Of a stretch of 64,000 nt of DNA, positions 45,617 to 58,246 are shown in pieces. The stretch comes from Phellopilus nigrolimitatus. Taxonomy: Eukaryota > Basidiomycota > Agaricomycetes > Hymenochaetales > Hymenochaetaceae. Below the pieces are notes generated by a model. That model made no database searches and was not told the origin of the DNA. It saw nothing but the letters and a program-made list of their open reading frames with translations. Both the position numbers and the translations under genes were made by a program. The stretch lies in contig JAJOHG010000111.1 in the NCBI GenBank assembly GCA_021029095.1, forward strand, positions 23,203 through 87,202, in the 5' to 3' direction. Positions within the stretch are counted from its first letter, which is position 1; each line of letters starts with the position of its first letter.

Positions 45617-48600
45617 ATGGAATATTCTACTCCGTCTAGCATTCCGAAAGCGCGCGCTTATCAGCTAGAGATGCTTGATGCTAGCCTGCAGAAGAATATA
45701 GTAATTGCGATGGACACCGGTTCTGGCAAAACCCATATCGCAGTTTTGCGTATGAAGACGGAGGCTGAACGTGAACCCCGAAAGGTCTCTTTGCTATCTT
45801 CAGCGTTTTCCTTTTGTTCTAACCGCATAATTTCTTGCATTAGATCTCATGGTTTCTAGCGCCCACTGTAGGCCTCTGCGAGCAGCAGCGCGACGTGGTC
45901 CGTGCTTGTCTTCCTGTCCCTGTTGGCTTGATCTCTGGTGCTCTCGAGCCAAACCAGTGGACGGATCCGCAGCTATGGAAAGACGCCCTTTCAACGCACC
46001 GCGTTATCGTCTCAACGCCGCAGGTCCTTCTCGACGCACTCCGCCATGGCTACATCAACCTTGGACGCGACATTGGACTCCTCATATTTGACGAAGCGCA
46101 CCATGCCACAGACAAACATCCGTATAATATGATCATGCGCGAGTTCTATGATATGTACAAACCGAGGACTGGTACTCTCGTATGCTCTTCCCATGAAGAC
46201 ACAAGGCCTCTTGTACTTGGGCTGACCGCGAGTCCGATTTTCGGTAGAAACGTCAACAGAGCATTTGAGTTCGTTATTCTTTCCGTTTCTCTATTTGAGA
46301 CTCATCAAGTGATAAAAGGAAAATCGAGTGTAATCTCGATAGCATTATTCTTGGTCCGCGAAGGACGCGCAATGAGCTTACCAAACATGTCCACCGCCCA
46401 GTCTTCAAGTATATTCTGTATCCACCGTTATCTGACGCTCTGGACCCATTGGATAACGCCAAAAATGTTTTCGCACTTTCAATTGTCGTCAAAGCTCTTG
46501 ATATCCAAAAAGATCCAACTGTGCTTGCACTGCGCCATGAACTCGCCAAAGCTGCTAATCCTGCAGACGCCAAACGCATCGACCAACTTCTATCTCACGC
46601 TGTCGACAGAGGTGACACATTCGTACACAAAGGCATGCGAGACTTCCTGCGCACAGCCAAAGAGCTTTGCGCAGACCTCGGGCCGTGGGCTGCGAACTGG
46701 TACGTCATCAGCGTTGTTAACAAGGCGCTGAAGGGCGGTGCGGATGCGCTTCACCTCTTTTCCGAGCGTGACCACAACGAAAAGGCGTATCTGCAAAATA
46801 TTCTCCGCAGCATCGAGCTCATCGAGATTTCGTATGATCCCTCCGATATCGTACGTGCTTGTTCGTCGAAGGCAAATGAGCTTATTGCGTGTTTGTTGCG
46901 CGAGAAGGAAGACTCAGAGGCACGCGGGGAGGCATATAGTGGGATCGTCTTCGTTACGCGGCGCGATGGCGTTCTCGCACTATCAGAGGTCCTTGCGAAT
47001 CATCCATTGACTCGGGATGTATTTACTACTGGAGTTCTGCTCGGGGGCTCGGAAAGCACCAAGAGGAAAGCGTTCCTTGACATTACACGTATGCTACTCA
47101 CGCAAAAGCAAAGGGATGTACTGGCTGAGTTCCGAATCGGTGAAAAGAATTTGGTGGTTTCCACTGCCGTCGCGGAAGAAGGTATCGATATCCAGGCGTG
47201 TGGGAACGTCATCCGATGGGATCTTCCGCAAAACATGGTCAGCTGGGCGCAAAGCCGGGGCCGTGCCCGTCGAAAGCAAAGCAGCTTTGTCTTGATGTTC
47301 GAAAATGGTGGCTGTCATTCTCACCTGATACAGAAGTGGGAGAACCTTGAAGCGCAGATGGTTGATGCATACCTCGATGAGCAGCGGCTCTTGAAAACTC
47401 TCGTAGACAAGGAAGAAGACGAGGATAAAGGTGATGAGCATCTTGAGTTTAGTGTTCCTTCGACAAGGTAGGTTACAGCTTGCTCGATCTTCTCGTTTGA
47501 CTCCAGACTTCGTTTGTTTATTAATCTTGTGCAGGGCCAAAGTTACTTTACACTCAGCAATTTCACATATTGCTCATTTCTGCAACACGCTCCCCAGCAC
47601 TATGCGTCCTGACATTCAGCCGGCGTACGACATCGATCCACCCGATTATCCGATAGGTTACCACTCGTTTTCGCCAGAACCCAAGCAGGGTGCGAACTTG
47701 ATGCGCAACCCAGGGCCGTACGGAGCTAAGCTCACGCTTCCTAGACTTATTCCATACGATAAGCGAATCTACAAGACAGAAGTGGTACATAGGACAAAGC
47801 AGGCCGCTCGACGTCACGTCGCGTTTACGGCATACGTTGCATTATACCACGCGGGACTACTGAACGAGCATCTCCTCCCTCTCAGCGGGTCAGCATTGCC
47901 ACTCCATGACGAAGAAATTCAAAACCTTCTTAAAGCTGTCGAAATTCGCGAGAGCTCAGGCAGTGTAAGGGAGCAGGTGGATCCTTGGAGTTTACTGCTT
48001 GGTAGCAACGCTGACGGTGACGAGGACCAGTGGTGGTCGAATAAGCTCATCATTGAAGGAGTCGGCACAGTCAGCATTGTGATGCGCAGGCAACTACCTC
48101 GATTGGACTTTTATTCTGATGCGCTACCTGACCTTTGTGGCCCTCGACAAGTCGTAATTCACCCGGGCGGTAAAGTGAAACTGTCTCCGAAAGATACTAT
48201 GGCAGCAAAATGCTACACACGCAGATTATTATCTGTTTTCTCCGGCAACAGGCTCGATTGGAATAGCCTTGACTATTCGTATCTTTTTCTCCCACCAGCA
48301 GAGTATCTAGTCGATATCTGGGAACAGCGCAGGTCGTGGGCTGATAGCGTACGTCCAGACGACGATGATTTCAGTGCTCGCGATCGGCCCGTGATAAATG
48401 CTAATGTTTTCGGGGAGCATTATACCTACCCTTCAGATATCTCCATGGTAATGACGGGACTCAGTCTTTATAGGTTCCAAAGCTGGAGGAACGATAAACT
48501 CACTATAGAGGAAAAACGGTTGGTTCGCGAACGATATTCTTGCTTTGAAGATTTAGAAGTCACATATCCCTTGATCGTAGCCCAACCCTTACAAAACCAG

Positions 48601-50346
48601 TCGTATGCCATGCGTTCTCCGGAGCATATGCCTGTGCAGCAAGCCAATGTCATTCTAATCCCGTCTCTTACATCCGTTGTTCTGGACAACGAGGCCAACA
48701 TCATGCTCGGATTACTCCTCCCTTCCATCCTTCGTACCCTATTCATCAAACTCATCGCCATTAGTCTTCAGAGTACAATACTGAGTCGTGCTTCGCCGTC
48801 GCGGTACATTCCACTAGACCTCGTCCAGACGGTACTCATGGGACCCTCCGTCGATGCACACTTTGGCTACAAACGCCTTGAAACACTCGGTGATACGGTC
48901 CTGAAGTTTATCACCAGCGTGCACTTACTCGCTGAGCATCCAAACTGGCCCGAAGGCTTCCTGAAGAAGCGCAAGGTTCATGCTGTGTCGAACGCCTACC
49001 TCGCGCAATCTGCTATTGGAAAACGGCTTTATAATTGGATGATTCGTCGAATTTTTCGTGTCAGAAAATACGGAGACGAACAGTCTCTCATGGAAAAGGA
49101 ATCAGACTTAGCCGAGGACGGGTCCGTTACAGATGCTGGCGAGGGTCCGGAAGCCATTGCCGGCGAAAATGATTGTTTGGTTGAGGGAAATGAGTCGTCT
49201 ACAATGGAAACTAATGCCCTCGCCAAGCTGTTAACGAAAACACTCGCAGAGGTCATTGGGGCCCTTATAGGTGCTGTCTACTTGAGCGGTGGCTTCGACA
49301 GCAGTATCGCGTGCGCAGATGCATTCGACCTCAGGATTGGCAGCGCGTGGAAACCGCTCTCCACGAGGGTCTCGGCCATCCTCGCACGCGTCGAACCCCT
49401 CCAGGACGCGCCTATCCAGTTTTCGTACCCAGAGTCTATTCTCGGGTACACCTTCACGCATAAGCTGCTCCTTGTCGAAGCGCTCATGCATGCGAGTTGT
49501 CAGAGTGATCTCCCAAGCATCTCGTACGAGCGCATGCAGTTCCTCGGCGATGCGCTCCTCGACGTGCTCGTCACTGACGCGCTCTTTCGCGCAGGCGAGC
49601 ACAATACAGGCTCAAACGCGGCGTTACAGTGCGGCGCATATACACCTAGGCAGATGCAGGACCGCAAAGCGGCGCTCGTTAACATGCATTTTCTCGCTTT
49701 CGTGTGCTTGCGCGCGCACGTCGTGCTCGACGCGGCGATGCCGCGCTGGGACGTTTCGCGCGCGCTCGCAGTGCGCTCTTCGGGGCAACATAACGTGCAT
49801 CTCATGCAATGTCTGCTGCACTCAAGCGGGGCGCTTCTGGATGAGCAGCGCGACGCGCTCGTGCGCTTTCAGCGATGTCACAAAGACATTGAGCGTGATC
49901 TTGAGGGCGGGAATGCGTTCCCCTGGGCGGCGCTCGCGCGGTTGCAGGCACCGAAGTTCCTGAGCGACATCATGGAAAGTCTAGTGGGTGCAGTATACCT
50001 CGACAGCAATGGTGACATGGACGCGGTGCGCGGTGTGCTGGAGAGATTAGGCTTGTTGTCCGTGCTGCGGCGCGTCGTGAGCGAAAGAGTGGACGTGCGG
50101 CACCCGGTGTCGCGTGTCATGGAATGGGCAGGGAAGCGCCAGCTAACAGAACAAATAGTTTGGCGGGTAACCAGAGACGGCGGTAAGATATCGTGTACAC
50201 TCGTGGTGGAGGGAGTTGAGCTTACGTCGGCAACGGAGAGACATAAGGGAAAGGCAAGTGAAGACGACGTGCGTTGCCGTGTAGCGGAAGCGGGCATTAA
50301 AATGTTGTTCGACAAGTACGGCGGCACCGACATTGACGAGTTCTAA
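45617..50346 (+). CDS. DCL: Dicer-like ribonuclease III
   Basis: Exons 45617-45784, 45844-46268, 46319-47467 and 47535-50346; phases agree, 1517 aa. The helicase has Walker A MDTGSGKT (residues 32-39), DEAH (139-142), LGLTASPI, and the C-terminal motif GRARR in [12 protein letters not shown]. The Dicer dimerisation domain follows exon 4 start ([14 protein letters not shown]). RNase IIIa: [13 protein letters not shown] (E1030, D1034), with the second motif [13 protein letters not shown]. RNase IIIb: [13 protein letters not shown], with [13 protein letters not shown] (D1392, E1395). A dsRBD-like end follows. It cuts double-stranded RNA into siRNA in RNA interference and antiviral defence. Several active-site acids are replaced (see findings). 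Start at MEYSTPSS; a longer start at 45443 is possible. Confidence 0.93.
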
Positions 50347-50883
50347 AAGCTGTGGGTTTTAAATTGAGGTACATACTCTGTTTCCTCTGTCATTCCTTGC
50401 AGCCTCTAATTTAACTCTTCGGTTGTTTGCTATTGGTTATCACCAGCTGAACGAAGGAGCGAAATAGTCGCAGCTAATATAAGTTAATTATTCGCTGTAC
50501 CAATGTACAATCCGTCTGAGCGAAGGCAAGAATAAATACTTGGTTGCATGCGCGCCACGATCCATCGAAGTATCTGACAAGGAAGCAATAGCGAACGAAC
50601 ACAGGGAACATTGTAGAAAGCGTCTCTCACGAGAATAGCTTCGTCTGTTGTCTGTGAACTGGAATGACCTTTGAGATTTTTGCAAATCCTTTCCGAAGGT
50701 GAATGGGAACGAGTGGGTGATGAGACAAAGCAACCCGGGTAAATTCTCGGAACAGATTGGTTGGTTTTGAAGAGTCTACAAAATATCGTTATTTGCGGCA
50801 CATATATTCAAGGAATTGAATGCACATACTGAGTCTTACCAAATTCCCTTTCAGGGCATTTCCCACGGGCTCTTAGGCACCCC

Positions 50884-51019
50884 TACAGTGGATGAAGTAC
50901 ATGTACACCACAGAGGATTATACCGCTGTCATGAATGCTGCGGGATGGAAACTTGTTAAGGACCAAAAATACTTTGGAAGCAAGATCTAGTGGCCGGTCT
51001 CATCGCAGTCCCTGCTTAG
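50884..51019 (+). pseudogene. Relic of the last exon of an O-methyltransferase
   Basis: 50928-51019 matches the end of the O-methyltransferase gene at 15232-17104. It reads TEDYTAVMNAAGWKLVKD, then KYFGSKI, then a stop. The Trp codon of the intact KIWWP is TAG here, and one base is lost just after it, although CTCATCGCAGTCCCTGCTTAG is kept. The rest of the gene is absent. It sits between Dicer and the FAD monooxygenase. Confidence 0.85.
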
Positions 51020-51256
51020 GTGGAGATAATAGATTCTTTTATAGTTTATAAATATTCGATGAAGTCCTTTACAGTCAGTTCAAAATACTGCCTGCAGACA
51101 AGGGAACGTGGAGGCGTGCATGAAAGAAGTGTGCGATGAATTGAAATTATACGAGAGCACGGTCACGGCGACACTTGGCAACGTTCAAATAATTAAGCGT
51201 TACATTTTATTTCGACAGGATATGATTTACGGCACCAAAGAAATAAATGAATCTTT

Positions 51257-53190
51257 CTAGCGATTGTATAAGCGACTGCTCCTATTTGTAAACTCAACAG
51301 AAACTTGTTCGAGAAATCCACTGTTTTTCTGAATCGCCTCCTTGCCATCCATTCGCTCAAGAAGCACGCCCCATTCTACCCACCAAGTATCTGCGGCCTC
51401 GAAGGCATTGTAGCCATAAAGAACCTCGAACTCCTCTACCCATCTCTTTCGCAGGTATTCATCCGTCGAGGTTTTCCATTCAATTCTCGAATCCTTTCTG
51501 ACTTCACGCATATGCGCGTCGCGCTCGTCTCGCTCTGGGCCGGAAGGCATTGCGGAGAACGCAATTTTTTCTTCCTCTTTCGCCTGCACAATACCACAGC
51601 GCTGTTGGCGTAGCTCTTGGTATGCGCTCAAGAGTCGCTTTATCTCGTCCCGAGACCGTAGATGGGAGAACAATCTTCCAAGAACTGCGGCGTCTTCAAC
51701 GGCTAAGGCAGCACCCTGCGTGCTTCCAGGCTGCGGGGATAGAGCGTTAATATTTCTTCCTGAAATAATACAATCGAGTTCATGGTAACTGACTAGTAGC
51801 TGGTGTGCGGCTTGACCGATTACGAGCAGATGTGCGTCATTGTCAAACCAGCTGTCTAAAGGCGTCTGGTCGATACTTTTCACGCGAGTCACATCACTAG
51901 CAAGCTTCATGATACGCTCCAGTCTGCGATAGTCAGTTAATAGATTAATGCTGTAAGAGGATAACATCTTACCTTGGTTCAAAGGTGAAGTTGTCCAGAC
52001 CAAGTTCATTGATTGGTACGAGCTGGCCCCAATGATTTTCCGCGGTCGTCAGTTTTCCTCTTGTGAACAACGATACGGCGAGTTCAGAGTCTCCGCGCTT
52101 GCATACGTCAATCCAAAATTAGACATAATATAAGTTCTCAGGGTTGTTGCACTTACCACTGCATAAACAAATGCAACCCAATCGGAACCCATCCAGAGAT
52201 TCCACTTGACGAGCAAATTAGAAATAGAACTATAATGAGGAAGATGAGATTACCGCGCGATCTTCTATAAGGCATAATATCTCTTCGTCATCATCAATGA
52301 GTTTCTTCGGCACAGTGAATCTATTTTCACTAATTAATATATCTATTTGAGTAATATGAGTGTAGTGACCTACAAATAACTGGTAAATGCACCATCCCTT
52401 TCAATTCCAATACCATCTTCAAGAATTGGACGGACAATGCTCGAGTTTCCATCCGCGCCGACAATGATGTCTCCAAGGATGATTTCTCCAGAAGATAATG
52501 CAACAGAAGGTACGGCTGGGTCAATGGTCGTCACTTGGACCCCGAAATCAAAATGCACTCCCGCGTCAACAGCGAGCTCGTATAGTATGTTGACAAGGTC
52601 AAAGTGCTTTCTCCGATCGCATAGTATGAGAAACAGTTTGAATACAACCGAGAGACATGCTTACACGCATAAGGTAGTAATCGGCTTCGAGTGCCTTCAT
52701 TACCTCCTCGTGGTAGATTACGTCACCGATAATTTCTCCAGTATATCCTAATGACAATTAAGGTGCTCGACGAACGGGAGAAAAAAAAGGAATTACCGGA
52801 GCGGAAAAGAACTTGGCGACAGCTTCCTTCGAGTTTGTGACCTAGGCCCCATTGCTGCAAGATTATCGTCATATTAGGTGGGATGCATACGCCACCTGGA
52901 CTCTATTCAAGGGTTCGAAATCAGAGCACTGGTGAAGCTGGACAGAAACAGCAGAAAAGGATATATACTTTCTGAATCCCGTTTTCTGATTCTAGGATGC
53001 GAACAGAGTGGCCTGCTTGTGTAAGACTGTAGGCGCTGGCGAGTCCAGCAATGCCGGCTCCGATGACGACGAAGTTCAACCTTAACTCTGCTCTCCCGGC
53101 CACATTTTCCTTTTGAATTTGAGCACGAGATCTATAAATCAAACTAATCGGTTCAGGTGTGACCGACAATGGTACGCTAGACCCACTCAC
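51257..53190 (-). CDS. FAD-dependent aromatic monooxygenase (salicylate hydroxylase-like)
   Basis: Multi-exon; ATG 53190 (MSGSSVPLSVTPEPISLIYR) to the stop at 51257. Exon 1 ends at 52969, and exon 2 (52797-52902) begins SPGGVCIPPNMTIILQQWGL. The FAD motif is FVVIGAGIAGLASAYSLTQA, with ILESE at the end of the fold. The DG motif is IIVGADGNSSIVR. The third motif reads VIGQAAHQLL|PGSTQGAALAVEDAAVLG across an intron. It hydroxylates an aromatic substrate using NAD(P)H and oxygen. The usual GDAAH is GQAAH here. Neighbour: an O-methyltransferase relic immediately downstream. No signal peptide; cytosolic. Confidence 0.85.
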
Positions 53191-53994
53191 GAAATCATGA
53201 CGATGCTGATCTGCTTAGTCTACTTGAAGAATAGTAAACTAAACGGCTGCACGCGCGTTTGCCCTTCGTGGTAAGGCGGGTGAGAAGATAGTCTGTTCCT
53301 GGGGGGTATTTTAGCTCCTGGTGGATGGGTTGAGGTACAAAGTGATATTGGGCGTCGTCGTGTACGAGCAGAATGAGCATCAGGCTAGAGATTCTGTAAA
53401 AATCAGAGAAGCGGTGATATCAAGCTTATTATAGCAGATGTAGAGCTGCCAGTGGTCCGTGTCACGCGGAGAAGTGTGATTGTGATTCCGCATGTTCAAC
53501 AATATCTGTCAATTGTCGGCCTTATACCAAGATGCTTGTGAGCGATGCCGTCCGCACTGCACTCGGTTTTCATCAGGCGGTGACAACACGTGTATACGTT
53601 CACATGAGCTCACTTCATTATCATCTGTAATCTAACCTTTTTCCAAATTTTTTATTTCGAAAGCAAAAACAAAACGAATGGAAGTTCGAGATTACGAAGT
53701 AGATTGCGGGATCTCGCATAACGATCCGGGCGACGACTTCGAGACTTCGTTGGCACGCAGGTCCTGCGAGCTCAGATGGAGGAAATTTAGGGAAGGTCGA
53801 ATATCTGAAGAAGAAAAGAAACTTGTTGCATTGATCAGCCGAGGAGAACAAACGATGTCCGATGTGGTGCTGTGGTTTGAAGTTTGAACAGATCGATGCG
53901 TGGGCCGAACGTGCCGATCAATCGGAGCTTGAAAGCGGGCTATTTTCTTGCAAACGGCAAACCATAAATAGTTTTCGGCCTCCCTCCAACTGTT
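53191..53994. other. Intergenic DNA
   Basis: A 69-aa open frame at 53678-53887 (plus) starts MEVRDYEVDCGISHNDPGDD; it is hydrophilic but has no family or splice support, so it is not called. The region should hold the divergent promoters of the monooxygenase and of the small gene at 53995. Confidence 0.4.
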
Positions 53995-54274
53995 ATGACC
54001 GACGCGTCTGTGCGTCCTCCGCTTCGCATCGCTGTTTCGAGCGCTACCGCGATATCGGACAAGCAAGCGCGCAAAAACATCGACACCTTCCTGATGGTCT
54101 ATGGCGAGAGGCCTGGCGGTGGGGACTCTACAATCAGGACGCGGCTCGAAAAAATAAGCGGGTCATTGCACGCAGAAAGGGGAGGGAAGGCCAAGAAAAA
54201 GGAAACATGTGAGCAAACTTTGCCATAAGCGATCTAGCTTTTCACAAATTTTATGTTTTCCAACAGCGCCCTAG
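53995..54274 (+). CDS. Small conserved-looking protein, 73 aa
   Basis: Exon 1 is 53995-54208 and exon 2 54267-54274; the intron starts GTGAGC and ends CAACAG, phase kept. The sequence begins MTDASVRPPLRIAVSSATAI, followed by SDKQARKNIDTFLMVYG and a basic helical end, RTRLEKISGSLHAERGGKAK. It ends KKKETSP. The single short intron just before the stop argues for a real gene. I do not recognise the family. It is divergent to the monooxygenase and tail-to-tail with the Zn2Cys6 gene. Confidence 0.6.
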
Positions 54275-54519
54275 TATTCGTACTTCACCTCATTCATGCC
54301 AGTATGTTTGCCGCCCGGGTCTTTGTTTTTGCACATATACCTATAATCGCCGAAACTTTCCGTCGTTACATCAGTTCTATGCTAAATCTGCGCTGCTACC
54401 AGAGAAGAGAGAAGGGTCAGAATTCTTAGGAAAGGCTCGTGTGTACGAATAAACATTCAGATAGAAATACTCCGGTCATGGCTCATGGTAGCCTTTAAGC
54501 ACTGAAGAGATCTTAAGTT

Positions 54520-57500
54520 TTACAACAAGGAGAGAAGTAAGCACGCACAAATGGCAAACTCGGACCTAACAACCGTCACCTGTACTCAAAATGGACAATT
54601 AGAACAATATAGAACAATATCCGGATGAGTAGGATGTATTTAAAGCAGAATTCAACTCACATCTACGTCGCAGCCAGAAACCATGATCGTGCTGCCGTGC
54701 GTCAATGTAATCCTCAGATGGTCGGGTTTTGTCGGAGGTATCGCCTGCTTCCTTTCTTCGCGAAGTGTCGCATCTCCCCAGATTTCCTCGCCAATACCTG
54801 CATCCGAGATCTGGTTTTCAAAATCGTGCACCACGGCCTTCGTCTTCGCTTGACCTTTCTTGGATTTAGTTTTCGACCTCGACAATGTCTTCTGCAGTGC
54901 TTGAACTGGATCTGAAAAAATAACGTCAAAGTCTGCCCCTAGACAGACAAGGAAGACAGGGTGTTCTTTTGCCTTCGCGAGGAATTCATGCTGAATTTCG
55001 GATTGCAAGTCAGCAGATAATTCTGAGATTTGGAGAGGTTACATACCTTTACCGGGCTCTCACCCAGCCAGGCCACCACAGACAGGTGCGTAATAGACTC
55101 ATCCGAGATGTCCTCTCTTTTGCATCGTCGCGCGCAGGCCACCATAAGCGTTCGTGCGTTGTTGATGCATTCCGGAGCGAGCGGCCAGTTCGAGAAGCCA
55201 GGGATTTTCTTGTTTCCCTTCCCGAAGACGTTGTACGTGAATATTCCCGCTAAAACGAATGATATCGAGTTAATTCAAGGCTTGCGACTGGAGGAAACAT
55301 GAAAACGGATGTCGATACACACCAGTCGGCTTCGAAGGCGATTTCTCAAACGCCATCGGTACGGAGTCCTGGAAGCCCATGAAAAGGTTGTCTGCGTCCT
55401 CTTCTAGCTCGGTCCGATTCCCAAGAAAGAGCAAGTCGACAACGAGTGCTAGATTGATTACTCCTGTACTTGCAGTGCCGATGCCCTCTTCCGCATCAGC
55501 GCGAGCTTTGCCTTTTCCTTTGTCCTTGACTCTTTGGCTCTGCTCGTTCGAGCTTGTCACGTTCTGATCCACATTCCGGGAGGCAAAGCCTTGCTCTGGT
55601 ACGGTCTTCGTGGTTATGTCCAGAGTGTTTGTGTACGTGTACATGAATCGCTTAAGCCCGCTCTTCCACTCGAATATACGCTGCACCACGCCCTTTGGTA
55701 TGACTACGTACGGCGACCAAAATGGTGTTTGTCGGAGAGATTCACGCACTGTGCACGCAGGGACTACTTCAGTTGGGTAACATAGCGCATCTGGGTCGTT
55801 GGGGTCCTAAGCGTTCATAGAAGAATGCCAACCATAATCGTTGTCAATAAGAGAAACTAAACGAATGAGGCGAAGACTTACAGGCTCAAGGCAATACGAG
55901 CACGAATATTTTCCCATCCAGTATGTGGGATTGATCTTGCCGCATGTTACGCAATACCAGCTACGGCTCAAGCGGCCTGCACAATCCCCGTCACGAACGA
56001 TGTGCGGAGCCAAAACGCAGAGACTCATCATGTCTGGTGAGTAAAGAACCCGAGAACTTGAACCTGATGCGGCTGAGGAAACAAAACGGTGACTTTCAGC
56101 CTCTTCTCCGTCAACGCTAATGCTGCCGGTGCCGGGAGCGAACCACCACGGATCCGGAATGCGGCAAGAGGTAGAATCCACGTCCATGAAGTCATCAACA
56201 GTGCTGGTGACAATGGCATCAGAGTACGTGCTCGGAGCCCACCGTAGCATGAACGTCCACGTCACCCGGCCACAACTTCGATGTAATCCGTCTTTTCGTG
56301 TGGCCTGAGGAGGAAAATGCTGTACGGAAGTCTACAGAAAGGATGCGTCAACGCCATTGTAAAGCACTTAGAAGAGAAGCTCGACCTTGATGTCCATGAT
56401 ATGGAAATATCCAACGACAAGGAAACCGCACATCGAATCCATCTCTAGGGGAAAAGCAGGCCAGTCTGTCTGCATGATAACTGCAACGGGCATGCCTGCA
56501 TCGTATGCCTTGAAAAGAAACTCAATATCATCTGGACGGTCCTCGGGCATACTTTCAATTGTGTTTTGCTGAGCATCGCGCGGCGGAGCTTGAGCTACGG
56601 ACGGGCTTGTATCTTCCCAAAATTGTGTTACGGCGGACGCCGGTGTGTGATTGAACCCAAACGAGGATGTCGATGCAATGGGAATCTCAGGGCCTCGTAG
56701 AAGAGCCGGCCGCGAGGTTGGGATAGAAAGATAAGTGCTAACGGAATCGTCTTTGAGACGCGGCGGAAAGAGTTCCATGTCGAACGCTGCCCCCATATCA
56801 TCCTCCGGCATCGAATGCAGTTCAGATCCATCTAGCTGCACTTCCGTAACGATCCGCTCATTCGTACGTGTCGATGACTTATTCTCTTTTTCGACTGAAC
56901 TCAGCGCAGACGATAGGCAGGAAAATACTCTAATACTGTTTGAGGTATGGTGCAAGAATTCAATAAACACAATATTCATTTAGATTGGAGTATCTCACGT
57001 CGAAATTTCAAGCTCTTTCCCGCCATCCCAGCTCCCGAGGGGCCAGGTTTCCTTGTTGATAAGAACAGTCGGTGATGGTAGCCCGCTATCACCGGAAATG
57101 CCATTCACCATCGTCGTGAGGGCTGGAACTGCTCCGAGAATCTCCTCGTAAGTCTAGCTCAAAGTATATGAATTGAGAAAAACGGAAGAAAACTACAGAA
57201 TGATACCTTGGACCAAATCAAAGGCATTTTTTGTGGTCGAATGCGCTTCACGGTGGTCTCCTTTGGTGCAATGCGTTGTACTTTCCAGGTCGTTTTGATG
57301 TTGCCTGAGAAGGTGATTAGATTATACAAATTCGCTTAAAATGGAATACGGACTCAATTTATTGTCGGCGGAAGCTTCAAGACGCTGCTTTTTGGACGGA
57401 GGCTTGTCGCTCGTCTCTTCCATCGCCATAGCTTTCTGAGACGCAGTCCTTTTGCGCGCTCCGCGCCTCCCATCGTGCAAGGGAGTAATGACATTGTCCT

Positions 57501-57864
57501 TTCCTTCAGCAATATCTGTTTGTGACTCGAGATTGGTCGCTGAAGATACATCGAATTTGGCACGTTTCCTTTGCGGTTTTTTTTCTGACAAGCGATAAGG
57601 TCTGTTCGAGCGGTAATTGCAAGGTATACCGTTTAATGCGCAGTACTCGCATGGATCTGTGCGGTCGCAGGGCACCTGATCGGCAATGCAGCTTTCGCAC
57701 TTAGAACGAGTAACGAGCACGCCTTCAGGATGCTCGACAGTCCTTCTCAAGAATATTCCTAAGAGAGAGATAGTATTGTCATATGGATACGGCACGGAGG
57801 CGACGCGCTCCACGTTTCCCCATTTGAGCGCATAATCAGGTATATCAAGAAAATCTGTCTGCAT
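54520..57864 (-). CDS. Large protein with a Zn(II)2Cys6 cluster and a second Cys-pair motif
   Basis: Multi-exon; ATG 57864 (MQTDFLDIPDYALKWGNVER). Exon 1 contains C-x2-C-x6-C-x5-C-x2-C-x6-C in CESCIADQVPCDRTDPCEYC plus ALNGIPC, followed by basic PQRKRAK, as in fungal zinc-cluster DNA-binding domains. A middle region has Met/Ser/Asp-rich exons. A second Cys motif, CVTCGKINP...CSYC, lies near 55900-55960. The C-terminus is HLRITLTHGSTIMVSGCDVD|VTVVRSEFAICACLLL, with the last exon 54520-54579 after an intron at 54580-54660. That end loosely resembles the final strands of AlkB-like folds, but catalytic residues are not evident. Probably nuclear; regulatory role inferred from the zinc cluster only. 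Confidence 0.7.
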
Positions 57865-58246
57865 GGTAAACGAGATGCAGAAACTCGATCTTTACAAACA
57901 GGCAGCTTTTAGCGAGTGACCAAGGGAAGGTTAGGCAAACGGGAATGAGAAGACGCTATGTTGTGTTCAAGATACGTTTCAGATGCCTCAGAGTAGTCCC
58001 AGAAATTAGAGAAGAACGCCAGGAGCCTCAAGTTGTGCAAGCAGTCGCGTTTTGCAGAAGGCCTGGGAACACAGCGCATCAGTTATGTAAGCAAAAAGTG
58101 CAGACGCCGCCCGGAACGCTATTTTCCTTCATCGCGTCCTAAGCGAACGACGACGAAGTGTTGCTAAACCTCCCCTGGATCTGTCAAGCTCGTGAACGCC
58201 AAAAAAAGTACTCTCTTGGTTCTCATTCGACGATCTTGCAATCGAC
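57865..58246. promoter_or_regulatory. Shared divergent promoter of the Zn2Cys6 gene and TGS1
   Basis: 382 bp separate two divergent start codons. No clear TATA box or repeated site was recognised. Confidence 0.4.

Noticed and set aside
53678..53887. 69-codon hydrophilic frame
   Set aside because: No intron, family or conserved feature; could be leader sequence of the gene at 53995.
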